Positions 1-8,367 of a stretch of DNA of 64,000 bases are shown one piece after another. The notes beneath the pieces were generated by a model. The model made no database searches. It saw only the letters and a list, made by a program, of their open reading frames with translations, and was not told where the DNA came from. Where the stretch lies: the NCBI GenBank assembly GCA_014238065.1, contig JABABU010000044.1, forward strand, positions 48,649-112,648, written 5' to 3'. Both the position numbers and the translations under genes were made by a program. Numbering within the stretch: the stretch's first letter is position 1; the number at the start of each line of letters is the position of its first letter. Source of the DNA: Actinomycetota bacterium (GTDB lineage Bacteria > Actinomycetota > Acidimicrobiia > Acidimicrobiales > Poriferisodalaceae).

Positions 1-1
1 C

Positions 2-1069
2 GGTATGACCCGTGGCCACATCGCCGATCCCCACATCATCAACAAGATCGTCTCCGGCCACGAGGACAGGATACGACCGTGCATCGGAGCGAATCTTTGC
101 ATCTCGCCGTCGCGCGCTTGCGTACACAACGCGGCCATCGGTCGGGAAGCCAGCCTTCCACATGTCATCAAGGCCACGACCGAGCCGGCGCGCAAAGTGG
201 TGATCATCGGCGCCGGACCGGCAGGTCTCGAGGCCGCACGCGTGTGTGGGTCACGTCGCCATGACGTGGTGCTGATCGAAGCGGGCGAGACCGTCGGTGG
301 TCAGGTCCTTGGCGCTTTGGTCCCGCACTGGCGGGCAGACCTGGGCAACATCACGAACTGGCTCCACAGAGAGGTCGGCCATCTCGGCGTCGATGTTCGA
401 CTGTCGACGACAGCCGACGCCGCAATGGTGATCGCCGAGAGCCCCAGCGTCGTCATCATCGCCACGGGAGGCCGGCCCGATCGGGGATCGGTGCCCGGTT
501 CGCATCTGTGCACCACCGCAGCCGATGCAATCACCGGGCCCATCGACCCAGCCGATCAAGTGATCGTGTACGACGGGACCGGCGATCACCAGGCCGCGGC
601 GTGCGCTCAACATCTCGCCGAACACCAAGCATCGGTCCACTTCGTTTCGCAGGACAAGATGTTCGGTCAGAACATGGGCGACGCCGAACAAATGGGCTTC
701 CGCAAGCGACTGTACTCAGCCGACGTGTCGGTGACCCTCGACCATCGACTGATCGACGTCGTCGAACAAAACGGTGCGCTTCGAGCCACCTTCGTGAACT
801 GTCTGACGGGCCACGAGTCGAAGCGAACCGCCGATCGGGTCGTCGTCGAGCACGGCACAACGCCGACCGACGAACTGTTCCACACCCTCCAGCCGTTGTC
901 GCGCAACAACGGTGTCACCGACATCGACGCCTTGATCGAAGGCCGGCCCCAACACCCCATTCCAACCGAACCCGAAGAGTTCGACCTCTACCGCGTCGGC
1001 GACGCCGTCGCCTCGCGCAACATCCACGCCGCCATCCTCGATTCGCTCAGATTGTGCGTGACGCTGTGA
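2..1069 (+). CDS. NADH:flavin oxidoreductase, Old Yellow Enzyme/TMADH type, C-terminal part (5' truncated by window edge)
   Basis: The reading frame is open to the left edge, so the N-terminal FMN TIM barrel lies outside the window. What remains begins with the family signature around IADPHIINK and IRPCIGANLC. Cysteines at about residues 26, 32 and 39 of the visible part fit the iron-sulfur cluster site, followed by HNAAIGRE. A Rossmann GxGxxG (IIGAGPAGLEAAR) sits near residues 67-79. This is the layout of trimethylamine dehydrogenase, 2,4-dienoyl-CoA reductase and the betaine N-demethylases (DgcA and stachydrine types). A role in oxidative N-demethylation of a betaine fits the following genes but is inference; the substrate cannot be read from the sequence. 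The next gene starts 28 bp downstream on the same strand. Confidence 0.85.
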   Translation, partial: GMTRGHIADPHIINKIVSGHEDRIRPCIGANLCISPSRACVHNAAIGREASLPHVIKATTEPARKVVIIGAGPAGLEAARVCGSRRHDVVLIEAGETVGGQVLGALVPHWRADLGNITNWLHREVGHLGVDVRLSTTADAAMVIAESPSVVIIATGGRPDRGSVPGSHLCTTAADAITGPIDPADQVIVYDGTGDHQAAACAQHLAEHQASVHFVSQDKMFGQNMGDAEQMGFRKRLYSADVSVTLDHRLIDVVEQNGALRATFVNCLTGHESKRTADRVVVEHGTTPTDELFHTLQPLSRNNGVTDIDALIEGRPQHPIPTEPEEFDLYRVGDAVASRNIHAAILDSLRLCVTL

Positions 1070-1097
1070 TGAACGCGATCGCGCAGACGGAGCAACA

Positions 1098-2303
1098 ATG
1101 ACCGACCCGCCAACGACCCGATCACCCATAGCCAAACTCGAGGCGCTCATCATCGGTGTCCCCGCCGAAGGCAATGCCTTCGCCCAGGGCAACGAGGAGA
1201 CCCTGCTGGTCCGTGTCACCGACGAGAACGGGCTCTACGGAATCGGTGAGTGCATCACCACACCGGCGGTGAGCAAGGCCATGATCGACATGGCCACGAT
1301 CAACTTCTGGAGCAAGGGCATCGGCGACACCATCATCGGCGAAGACCCGCTGGAGGCCGCTGCGCTGTTCGACCGGGTCTATCACGGCAGCTTCTACCAC
1401 GGCCGCCGAGGCACCTTCATACAGGCCTTGTCAGGGGTCGACATCGCAATGTACGACCTGGCCGGCAAACAACTCGGGGTGCCGGTGTACAAACTCCTCG
1501 GGGGGGCACGAACTCAGCGGATCAGGCCGTACGCCACGTTGTATCCAGGCGACATCTACGACCGGCCGGTTGCCGAGGTGGCGGCACCTATCGAGGAACA
1601 GGCCGAAATCGCCATGGACCAGGGGCTTCGGGCCTTCAAGGTTCCTGTTCTCTTCGGCCCTGAGGTCAGCGACAAGGAGATCGTGCAGTTCGCCGAGTAC
1701 AGCCGAAGCATGGTCGGTGACGAAGTCGTGCTCGCCCTCGACTTCGGTTATCGCTGGTGGGATTGGCACGACGCGGCGTGGACGCTGAAGCGCATCGAAG
1801 ACCTCGACATCCACTTCGCAGAAGCTCCGTTGCGTCACGACGATCTCGATGGCCATCGCCGGCTGGCAGAGGTCTCGCCCATCCGGGTCGGCGGGGCCGA
1901 GTTCGCGGCCGGCCGCTGGGAGATCAGAGAGTGGCTCGAACGAGGTGGCGTGACGCTGGTCCAGCCGGGTGTCAGCCGGGCAGGCGGCTTCACCGAACTG
2001 ATGCGCATCGCAGAGATGTGCGAGATGTATGGCGCTCAGCTGGTGCCACACAGCTTCGCCTCCGGCATCACCGACATGGCCGGTTTCCACCTCCAGGCCG
2101 CGAGCCTGACCGTCCCGATGGTCGAGTTCCGTTCATCGCGGCTCGGGCCATCGCGTCTCAGAACCGAACTCGTGTCTCCGGCCGAGCCAGAGATCGTCGA
2201 TGGCTACGCCGAATTGCCGGGAGGCCACGGCCTAGGGCTCGAACTCGACGAGGACTTCGTCGACCAACACCATGTCGACAACGACACGAAAGCTGGGTAC
2301 TGA
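1098..2303 (+). CDS. Mandelate racemase/muconate lactonizing enzyme family protein (enolase superfamily)
   Basis: A 401-residue protein with the capping domain and the (beta/alpha)7-beta barrel of the enolase superfamily. Metal ligands are probably D215 (LALDFGYRW), E242 (HFAEAPL) and E268 (GGAEFAAG). K181 (RAFKVPVLFG) is the likely catalytic Lys; the second Lys of the usual KxK pair is missing. H318 in VPHSFASG resembles the mandelate-racemase base, but the residue that would pair with it, normally Asp in QPD, is G291 (LVQPGVSRAGG). The family includes betaine epimerases such as HpbD, and the neighbours suggest a betaine or hydroxy-acid substrate; both points are inference. It ends with a TGATG overlap into the SDR gene. 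Confidence 0.85.
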   Translation: MTDPPTTRSPIAKLEALIIGVPAEGNAFAQGNEETLLVRVTDENGLYGIGECITTPAVSKAMIDMATINFWSKGIGDTIIGEDPLEAAALFDRVYHGSFYHGRRGTFIQALSGVDIAMYDLAGKQLGVPVYKLLGGARTQRIRPYATLYPGDIYDRPVAEVAAPIEEQAEIAMDQGLRAFKVPVLFGPEVSDKEIVQFAEYSRSMVGDEVVLALDFGYRWWDWHDAAWTLKRIEDLDIHFAEAPLRHDDLDGHRRLAEVSPIRVGGAEFAAGRWEIREWLERGGVTLVQPGVSRAGGFTELMRIAEMCEMYGAQLVPHSFASGITDMAGFHLQAASLTVPMVEFRSSRLGPSRLRTELVSPAEPEIVDGYAELPGGHGLGLELDEDFVDQHHVDNDTKAGY

Positions 2304-3064
2304 TGATTTCAGCTGATCTCACGGGAAAGCGCACCATCGTCACCGGCGGAGCCAGCGGGCTCGGCCTCGCCGCCGTCAGGAAGTTCGCCGAGATGGGGTC
2401 GACCGTTGCGATGGTCGATCTCGATGGTGACCGCCTTCACGACTCGGCATCGACCTTGACCGACGAGGGCTTCGATGTCTTCTCCGCGCCTACAGATCTC
2501 CGCGACGGGGACATCGCGAGGGCCACGGTGACGGACGCCGCGGATCGAATGGGCGGCATCGACCATCTCGTCAACATCGCCGGCCACCCGGTCACGCTGA
2601 CGTACATACCGCCCGAAGACCTCGACAGCCAGACCGAAGAGTTGTGGCACGAAATGCTGTCGGTGAACATGCTCTCTGCTTTCAGAACCTCGCACGCTGC
2701 TGCCCCGTTCTTGAAGGCGTCCAAGGGAGCCATCGTCAACACTGCCTCGATGGCCGGCTGGAGAGGCGGAGGCTCGAGCTCTCCGTACAGCGTCGCCAAG
2801 GGCGCCGTCATCACACTCACCAAGGAACTGGCTCGAGGCCTCGCTCCCGACGTGAGGGTCAACGCCATCTCGCCGAGCTACGTTCACCCCGAATCGACCA
2901 ACTTCCCACTCAAATGGGATTCGGTGTTCGAGGACTCGAGATCGTTGCCTTTGGGCCGTCCCGGTCGCGGCGAGGAGTACGCCGACGCATGCCTGTTCCT
3001 GTGCGCGGGAGCGAGCTACATCACCGGTCAAACCATCCACGTCGACGGTGGGTGGAGTGCCTGA
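2303..3064 (+). CDS. Short-chain dehydrogenase/reductase (SDR)
   Basis: A classical 253-residue SDR. It has the cofactor motif TGGASGLG at residues 14-21, D39 at the end of beta-2 (which favours NAD over NADP), NIAG at 91-94, catalytic S149, and Y162-x3-K166 (SPYSVAKG). The C-terminus ends in the usual TGQTIHVDGGW. The start is the ATG inside the stop of the enolase gene (TGATG), so translation is coupled. It probably oxidises a hydroxyl group on the compound handled by this operon; the substrate is unknown. Confidence 0.9.
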   Translation: MISADLTGKRTIVTGGASGLGLAAVRKFAEMGSTVAMVDLDGDRLHDSASTLTDEGFDVFSAPTDLRDGDIARATVTDAADRMGGIDHLVNIAGHPVTLTYIPPEDLDSQTEELWHEMLSVNMLSAFRTSHAAAPFLKASKGAIVNTASMAGWRGGGSSSPYSVAKGAVITLTKELARGLAPDVRVNAISPSYVHPESTNFPLKWDSVFEDSRSLPLGRPGRGEEYADACLFLCAGASYITGQTIHVDGGWSA

Positions 3065-4322
3065 CAGCTCCCACCGGACCACGACCCACGAAGAAGCTGC
3101 CGACATCGTTGCCAGCAATCCGTTCGTCGGAAACCGGCTCGGCTTCGATGGCCACCCGGCTGTTGTCGAAGCGGTCATCGTTGGTCGAGTCGTCCGCGTG
3201 TCGTTTGCCGACGGCACCACACGAGAGTTCCATCACCAATGGCTTCGGCACAGCTGTTATTGCCAGGATTGTGGCAACGCAGCTGACGGCATCCGGTTTG
3301 TCACCGCGATCAGCTTCGAATCGTCCATCGCCCCGAAGACGGTCGGTGCCGCAGCTGGCGATCTCATCGTCACATGGCCTGACAAACACAAATCGACCTA
3401 CGGACCCGACTGGCTGCTCCACCACGCGTACGACGCACCAGACAGGGCAAGGAGGTCGGCGTGGCGTCCGACGTTGTGGAAGTCGAATTTGTCCGACCAC
3501 TTCCCCACCGTCAGCGTCGAGGAGGCGAGCGACGGCGGAGCAGGCCTACTTCGGCTCTACCACATGCTCCGCGACTACGGCATCGTGCGCGTCACCGGTC
3601 TGCGCGACGGGTTGGACGAGACGGAACGTTTGGCGAGCTTCGTCGGACCCATCAACGAGACCACCGTGTTCGGCCGCATATACGACGTACGCGCCGAACC
3701 GGTGGCCAAGCTAGGGGCAAAGACGGGCATGGCCCAAGCACCTCACATCGACGACGCCTTTTATTACGCGCCCCCTGGCATCGACGTCTTCCACTGCCTC
3801 GCCAACACCGAGGTCGGAGGACTCTCGACCTACGTCGATGGATTTGCCATCGCCGAGGACATTCGCATCACTTCACCTCACGCGTTCGAGTTGCTGACGA
3901 CATTGCCCATTTCGCAGATCCGCTGGCATCCAGGAGAGGTCGACGTCAGGGCCCGCGGACCGCTGATCTCCATCGACGAATTCGGTAGGCCAAGCGGCAT
4001 CCGCTACTTCGACAGAGCTCTCGCACCCCTCGACGTCGACCCGGTCTTCGTCGAACCGCTCTACGACGCCATTCGCGAGTTCAACCAAAGGATGATCGAC
4101 GACGAATTCCTGACCCAGATCAGGATTGCTCCAGGCGATGGAGTGCTGATGGACAACCACCGCGTGTTGCATGGTCGCACCGCCTTCGACCCGAACCAGG
4201 GTCGCCACGTCAGGTTGTGCCAGGTCACGCGGGACGAGTTCCATGCCCGCCTCAGGGAGCTCAGCCGTCGACTCGATCCCGCCAACCACGACATCCACCT
4301 GCCATCAGGGTCCCGAGCATGA
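3057..4322 (+). CDS. Gamma-butyrobetaine dioxygenase-like Fe(II)/2-oxoglutarate oxygenase (DUF971 + TauD domains)
   Basis: About 421 residues. The N-terminal DUF971/GBBH-N domain carries a CxCxxC zinc-type site (HSCYCQDC, near residue 70). The TauD-like C-terminal domain has the iron motif HID (APHIDDAFYY, near 230-240) and the distal His in RVLHGRTAF (near 372), followed by RHVRL with the 2-oxoglutarate Arg. This two-domain build is typical of gamma-butyrobetaine and trimethyllysine hydroxylases, so a trimethylammonium or betaine substrate is a reasonable guess. The start chosen is GTG at 3057, preceded by a GGTGGGTGGA ribosome site and overlapping the SDR stop; GTG at 3048 is an alternative. 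It ends in an ATGA overlap with the TetR gene. Confidence 0.85.
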   Translation: MPDSSHRTTTHEEAADIVASNPFVGNRLGFDGHPAVVEAVIVGRVVRVSFADGTTREFHHQWLRHSCYCQDCGNAADGIRFVTAISFESSIAPKTVGAAAGDLIVTWPDKHKSTYGPDWLLHHAYDAPDRARRSAWRPTLWKSNLSDHFPTVSVEEASDGGAGLLRLYHMLRDYGIVRVTGLRDGLDETERLASFVGPINETTVFGRIYDVRAEPVAKLGAKTGMAQAPHIDDAFYYAPPGIDVFHCLANTEVGGLSTYVDGFAIAEDIRITSPHAFELLTTLPISQIRWHPGEVDVRARGPLISIDEFGRPSGIRYFDRALAPLDVDPVFVEPLYDAIREFNQRMIDDEFLTQIRIAPGDGVLMDNHRVLHGRTAFDPNQGRHVRLCQVTRDEFHARLRELSRRLDPANHDIHLPSGSRA

Positions 4323-4906
4323 CCATGACCGACACGCAAGGGCAGATCCTCGACGCTGTGCTCACCGTCATCGTCCGTCAAGGCATCCGAAGTCTGAGCT
4401 TCAGGGCCGTCGCGGCAGAGGCCGACGTCGCCCTCGGGTTGCTGAACTACCACTTCGACGACAAAGAGTCCCTCATCAGAGCTGCATACCAACATGCTGC
4501 CCAGCGTCTGATGGAATCGTCGAGGACTGCCGCAACCGGCACCGGCAGCCGAGACCAGGCCGTGAGGTCCTTCATCCGCGGGGTGTTCGGCCAGGAGTTC
4601 CTCGACGCCGACTACCTCGCGCTCCGGTTGTCTCTCTGGTCTGTAGCGAGGTCGGAGCCGACCGTTGCTGCCATCAACGCCGAAATCTACGAGACATACC
4701 TTGCCGAACTGAGCGCACTGATAGCGGCAGCCAGACCAGAACTCGAAGGGGTTCATAGTTTACGGCGAGCGAGCGATGTGATGACGATTCAGCTTGGACT
4801 CTGGGTGGCATGGACTCTCCGGCACGACGATGAGGCCCTGGAGCGCTGTTTGAAACGCTGCGAGTCGATCGCACTCGACGACGACATGCCGGAGACCTCC
4901 AAGTGA
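4319..4906 (+). CDS. TetR/AcrR family transcriptional regulator (BetI-like)
   Basis: A 195-residue protein with an N-terminal TetR helix-turn-helix (FRAVAAEADVALGLLNYHF, about residues 27-46), then an all-helical ligand domain. The NYHF ending of the recognition helix and the overall length resemble BetI-type regulators. It sits in the middle of the operon: ATGA overlap with the dioxygenase upstream and GTGA overlap with the racemase-like gene downstream. It therefore probably controls the same operon in response to a pathway compound. No operator is visible here because the operon promoter lies left of the window. Confidence 0.9.
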   Translation: MTMTDTQGQILDAVLTVIVRQGIRSLSFRAVAAEADVALGLLNYHFDDKESLIRAAYQHAAQRLMESSRTAATGTGSRDQAVRSFIRGVFGQEFLDADYLALRLSLWSVARSEPTVAAINAEIYETYLAELSALIAAARPELEGVHSLRRASDVMTIQLGLWVAWTLRHDDEALERCLKRCESIALDDDMPETSK

Positions 4907-5751
4907 ACCTGAAACCAGAGAAGTGGTCGAACCCCGAACTGAAACTGTTTCCCCACCAGGTCGGATTCACAGGACCACCGCAGGACTTCGATGCAGCGCC
5001 CACGGACTTCCTCCGCATCTCGCCGGAGACTGTCGGAGTCCATGGCCGTTTGCTGCATGTGGCCGAGTACTCACACCAGCTCAGTCAGCGAGCCGACAAC
5101 TTCCATCTGCTCGATGAAGTCGTCCACTGCATGGCGAACGCAGGCGCAGACGTAGTTGGGCAAGTCGGCACGAACTGGGTACATGCCAACGGAACGGATC
5201 ACGCCGACATCAAACAGTTCACCTCGGAGCTGACGGAGAGGTATGAGACCCCATTCCACATGGCAGGAATGTGCCTCGTCGATGCATGTCACGCGCTTGA
5301 TGTCGAGAAGGTCGCGCTGAACTCGGTGTACTTCTGGCCCGACTGGCGCGACGGCGTCGTCGGGTTCCTTCGCAGCGCAGGCCTCGACGTGGTCTGGGCC
5401 GGCAACTTCGTCGACCAGGGATGGTACGCGACCCAGGAAGAGGTGAACGACAAGACCTGGATCTTTCCCGGCGAACTGGCGTTGAACTCGGTCCGCAAGG
5501 TGACACAGACGGCGTCGGATGCAGAAGCGATCCTCATCAACGGCATGCCGAACTGGCGTCGGGCCGACGGACTCCCCCAGCGATCCGTGGTTCACGCCGC
5601 GGCCATGGAGGCCGACGTCGGGCTTCCGGTGATCGCTTCGGACTTTGCGTTGTACTGGGCCATCTATCGGAGCCTCGGTATCGGTCCGACCGGCGAGTTC
5701 GGCCAACACGGACGCTTGCTCGCAACCCTTCAGAACCTGAACGCGGCCTGA
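4903..5751 (+). CDS. Asp/Glu racemase-family (maleate isomerase/arylmalonate decarboxylase-like) protein lacking the usual cysteines
   Basis: 282 residues, GTG start overlapping the TetR stop. The fold signature resembles maleate isomerase and arylmalonate decarboxylase: a segment ADVVGQVGTNWVHANG where the first catalytic Cys normally sits, and AILINGMPNWRRADG followed by GLPVIASDFALYWAIYRSLG where the second normally sits. Both expected cysteines appear replaced. The only cysteines I see are in VVHCMANAG and GMCLVDAC. The protein may therefore catalyse a cofactor-free isomerisation, decarboxylation or hydrolysis with other residues, or may not be a racemase. Assignment to the superfamily is fairly secure; the function is unknown. 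Confidence 0.7.
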   Translation: MNLKPEKWSNPELKLFPHQVGFTGPPQDFDAAPTDFLRISPETVGVHGRLLHVAEYSHQLSQRADNFHLLDEVVHCMANAGADVVGQVGTNWVHANGTDHADIKQFTSELTERYETPFHMAGMCLVDACHALDVEKVALNSVYFWPDWRDGVVGFLRSAGLDVVWAGNFVDQGWYATQEEVNDKTWIFPGELALNSVRKVTQTASDAEAILINGMPNWRRADGLPQRSVVHAAAMEADVGLPVIASDFALYWAIYRSLGIGPTGEFGQHGRLLATLQNLNAA

Positions 5752-6494
5752 TGTTTCTGACGCTCTGGGCGACACCCCGCTCGACATCGACAGCGTTCGA
5801 GTGGATGATGCGCCAACGCGGTGACTTCGAGTGCTTCCACGAGCCCTTCAACGAGGTCTTCTACTACGGCGAAGACCGCCGCAGCCAACGTGACGCAGAC
5901 GTCGAAGCGAAGCCCGGACACAACTTCGAATCGGTCTGGGCCGACCTCTTCACAGCAGCAGACACCCATCCCGTCTTCATGAAAGAGTTCGCGTACTCCG
6001 TCGAAGCCGACCTGACCGACGAGCGCCTCGACAACATCACGCACCACGGGATCCTCATCAGAGATCCGCGGCGCGTCGTGCAGGGCCTGGCCAAGTACTG
6101 GCCGGATGTCGAGTTCTTCGAGATCGGTTTCGAGGCGCTCCACGCGTTGTTCGACCGGATCAGCAACCGCGTTGGATCAGCTCCACCGGTGCTCACCTCC
6201 GAGGATCTTGTCGAGCATCCAGAGGCGGCAGCCAGAGCATTCTGTGAAGCCGTCGACATCTCGTTCGTCGAGGAATCACTCCAGTGGGAGCAAGGCGATC
6301 GAGGCGAGGTGAGCTGGTACGGCGAAGGGTCAGGGCCATGGCACGACAACCTCAGACGGAGCACTGGCATCACGAAACCGACGACGGTCTACCCCCCTCT
6401 TGAGGACACCCCGCGGCTCTACGAGTTGTATGAGCGGAGTCTTCCCTTCTACGAGGCGCTGCTCGAGCACAGGCTGGCTGTGGACCCGACCTGA
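5751..6494 (+). CDS. Sulfotransferase-like P-loop protein
   Basis: 247 residues. The N-terminus LWATPRSTSTAFEWMM is the PAPS-binding 5'-PSB loop of the sulfotransferase superfamily, followed by CFHEPFNE. A later segment (TSEDLVEHPEAAARAFCEA, near residue 155) resembles the conserved helix of this group, and the C-terminus has the usual YERSLPFYEALLEHRL. It belongs to the small cytoplasmic sulfotransferase-like proteins often found beside amino-acid catabolic genes, whose substrates are unknown. TGATG overlaps join it to both neighbours, so it is made together with aconitase X. Confidence 0.8.
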   Translation: MFLTLWATPRSTSTAFEWMMRQRGDFECFHEPFNEVFYYGEDRRSQRDADVEAKPGHNFESVWADLFTAADTHPVFMKEFAYSVEADLTDERLDNITHHGILIRDPRRVVQGLAKYWPDVEFFEIGFEALHALFDRISNRVGSAPPVLTSEDLVEHPEAAARAFCEAVDISFVEESLQWEQGDRGEVSWYGEGSGPWHDNLRRSTGITKPTTVYPPLEDTPRLYELYERSLPFYEALLEHRLAVDPT

Positions 6495-7786
6495 TGGTCA
6501 CGCTCAGCCAGGACGACGAGCGAAGGCTGGCCGGCGCCGACGGCAAGCCATCACAGTTCGCGATGGAGGTGATGGTTCGCGTCGCCGAGGCCTCCGGTGC
6601 TTCCGGGTTCACCGACGCATCGATGGCGCACATCGGGAGCTGCTTCTACACCGGTCAGGTGGGTGTCGACTTCGCCGAGTTCCTCCTCGCAGGAGGTGGT
6701 CACGTTGCCGTCCCGACGATGACGAACGTGAGCCTCATTGACGCACTCCATCCCGAGCTACGACCGGAGAGATCTGATCCGGAGGTTGTGCGCGGCGCCA
6801 TGCGTCTGATGGAGATCTACGAGGCACTCGGTTGCGACGTGGTGTGGACGTGCGCGCCATATCAGCAGAACATCCGGCCAGGACTGGGTGATCAGATCGT
6901 CGCCTCCGAGTCAAACGCGGTCGCGTTTTACAACTCGGTGTGTGGAGCACGAACCAACAAATACGGTGACTTTGTCGACATCTGCGCCGCGATCACTGGA
7001 CGGGTACCCACATCGGGGCTTCACACCGACGAGGGCCGCAGAGGCAGAGTGCTGTTCCGGATCTCGAATGTTTCGCCCGATCTGATGAAAGAAGACGTCT
7101 TCCACCAGGTCCTCGGCATCGTGATCGGCCGCGGATCCGGCAAGTGTGTCCCTGTCATCGAAGGACTGCCCGACGTCATCACCGAAGACCAGTTCAAGGC
7201 CATCGGATCATCGGCCGCCACCGCAGGGTCGGTCGCGCTCTTCCACGTGGTCGGTCACACCCCGGAGGCAGCGACCCTCGACGAAGCGTTCAGAGGAGGC
7301 TCGGCCGAAACGACAGTAGAGGTGACACCTGACGTCCTGTTCGACGCATGCTCGTTGCTGAACGGCACATGCACACAACGACTCGGCGCGGTCTGCCTCG
7401 GCACCCCTCACTTCTCGGTTGCAGAGTTCGCACAGCTCGTCGCGCTCATCGACGGCCGCCGCGTTCACCCTGATGTCAACATGTTCGTGTCGACCAGTCG
7501 CCACGTTGCATCACAGGTGGAACGCGAGGGTTGGCAATCCGTTCTGGACGAGAGTGGAGTGCAAATCGTTCTCGATACATGCACCTACTACACGCCCATC
7601 GTCGACGGCATCAGCGGCACCGTCATGACGAACTCCGCGAAATGGGCGTACTACGCGCCGGGCATGCTCGGACTCGACGTCGCCTTCGCCAGCATGCGCG
7701 AGTGCGTCGACTCTGCCGTGCGAGGCGAAGTCACTCGCGATCCGCAGCTGTGGAGTGGCGACTTGTGGGGGGCCAACACAAGATGA
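6494..7786 (+). CDS. Aconitase X large (catalytic) subunit
   Basis: 430 residues matching the AcnX catalytic domain: an N-terminal motif of Lys/Gln-rich helix then AHIGSCFYTGQVG, the segment SNAVAFYNSVCGARTNKYGD, a GRVPTSGLHTDEGRRG stretch, and a C-terminal region with LDTCTYYTPIV and MTNSAKWAYYAPG. Known AcnX enzymes are cis-3-hydroxy-L-proline dehydratases in bacteria and mevalonate-5-phosphate dehydratase in archaea. The bacterial role (loss of water from a hydroxylated proline-type compound) is the better guess. The swivelling small subunit is encoded by the next gene, so this is the split two-subunit form. Confidence 0.88.
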   Translation: MVTLSQDDERRLAGADGKPSQFAMEVMVRVAEASGASGFTDASMAHIGSCFYTGQVGVDFAEFLLAGGGHVAVPTMTNVSLIDALHPELRPERSDPEVVRGAMRLMEIYEALGCDVVWTCAPYQQNIRPGLGDQIVASESNAVAFYNSVCGARTNKYGDFVDICAAITGRVPTSGLHTDEGRRGRVLFRISNVSPDLMKEDVFHQVLGIVIGRGSGKCVPVIEGLPDVITEDQFKAIGSSAATAGSVALFHVVGHTPEAATLDEAFRGGSAETTVEVTPDVLFDACSLLNGTCTQRLGAVCLGTPHFSVAEFAQLVALIDGRRVHPDVNMFVSTSRHVASQVEREGWQSVLDESGVQIVLDTCTYYTPIVDGISGTVMTNSAKWAYYAPGMLGLDVAFASMRECVDSAVRGEVTRDPQLWSGDLWGANTR

Positions 7787-7799
7787 GGAACATGGTCAG

Positions 7800-8213
7800 A
7801 TGAGGGCGCAGGCAACGGTGCTGAACCCGGGCTCGGTCGAGGCCGAGGCGATCGTGCTCGACGAGGAGCTGAGTTTTTGGGGCGGCTTCGACCCTGCCAC
7901 CGGAACGATCCTCGACATTTCGCACCCGCAGCGCGGTGCGAGCCTCAGCGGAAAAGTGGTCGTGATGCCGGCGTCGAGAGGGTCGGCTGGCACGCCGGGC
8001 GCCCTTGGCGAGTCGTTGCGCATTGGCACGGGGCCAGCCGGCATCGTCCTGCTCGAACGCGACATCAACATCGCCGTCGGAGCCATGGTCGTCGCGTCGC
8101 TCTACGACAGCCACTGCCCCGTGGTAGTCGTGAACGAGGGTGACTACAACACCATCGACGCTGGAGACCAGGTCATCATCTCAGCTGACGGAGTTATCTC
8201 GACGACCAGCTGA
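7800..8213 (+). CDS. Aconitase X small (swivel) subunit
   Basis: 137 residues matching the AcnX swivel domain: an N-terminal beta strand region, then LSFWGGFDPATGTILDISHP, GKVVVMPASRGSAGTPGAL, and a C-terminal GDQVIISADGVI. It pairs with the large subunit to close the active site over the substrate. The ATG at 7800 is 13 bp after the large-subunit stop, with GAGGAAC upstream. It is the last gene of the plus-strand run; the next gene converges from the right. Confidence 0.88.
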   Translation: MRAQATVLNPGSVEAEAIVLDEELSFWGGFDPATGTILDISHPQRGASLSGKVVVMPASRGSAGTPGALGESLRIGTGPAGIVLLERDINIAVGAMVVASLYDSHCPVVVVNEGDYNTIDAGDQVIISADGVISTTS

Positions 8214-8367
8214 CGACGAAACCGCGTTCCTAGGCGCGCTGTCTCGGCGTCGACTCCGAGTCCGTCACGAGAGGTCCGCCGCCAACTCCGTTCGCCTGTC
8301 GATCACCATCACCAGTGCGCTCTCGAGTTCCACGACCTGCCGACCTGAACCAGCTCTGCATCCTTTC
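8214..8367. other. Convergent intergenic spacer
   Basis: A 154-bp space between the aconitase X operon and the converging TauD gene. I see no convincing gene and no strong hairpin followed by a T-run. Confidence 0.5.

Noticed and set aside
1757..2302. Plus-strand frame upstream of the SDR start
   Set aside because: An Arg-rich shadow in another frame of the enolase-family gene; the SDR starts at ATG 2303.
8214..8367. Possible terminator between aconitase X and the TauD gene
   Set aside because: No strong stem followed by a T-run on either strand.
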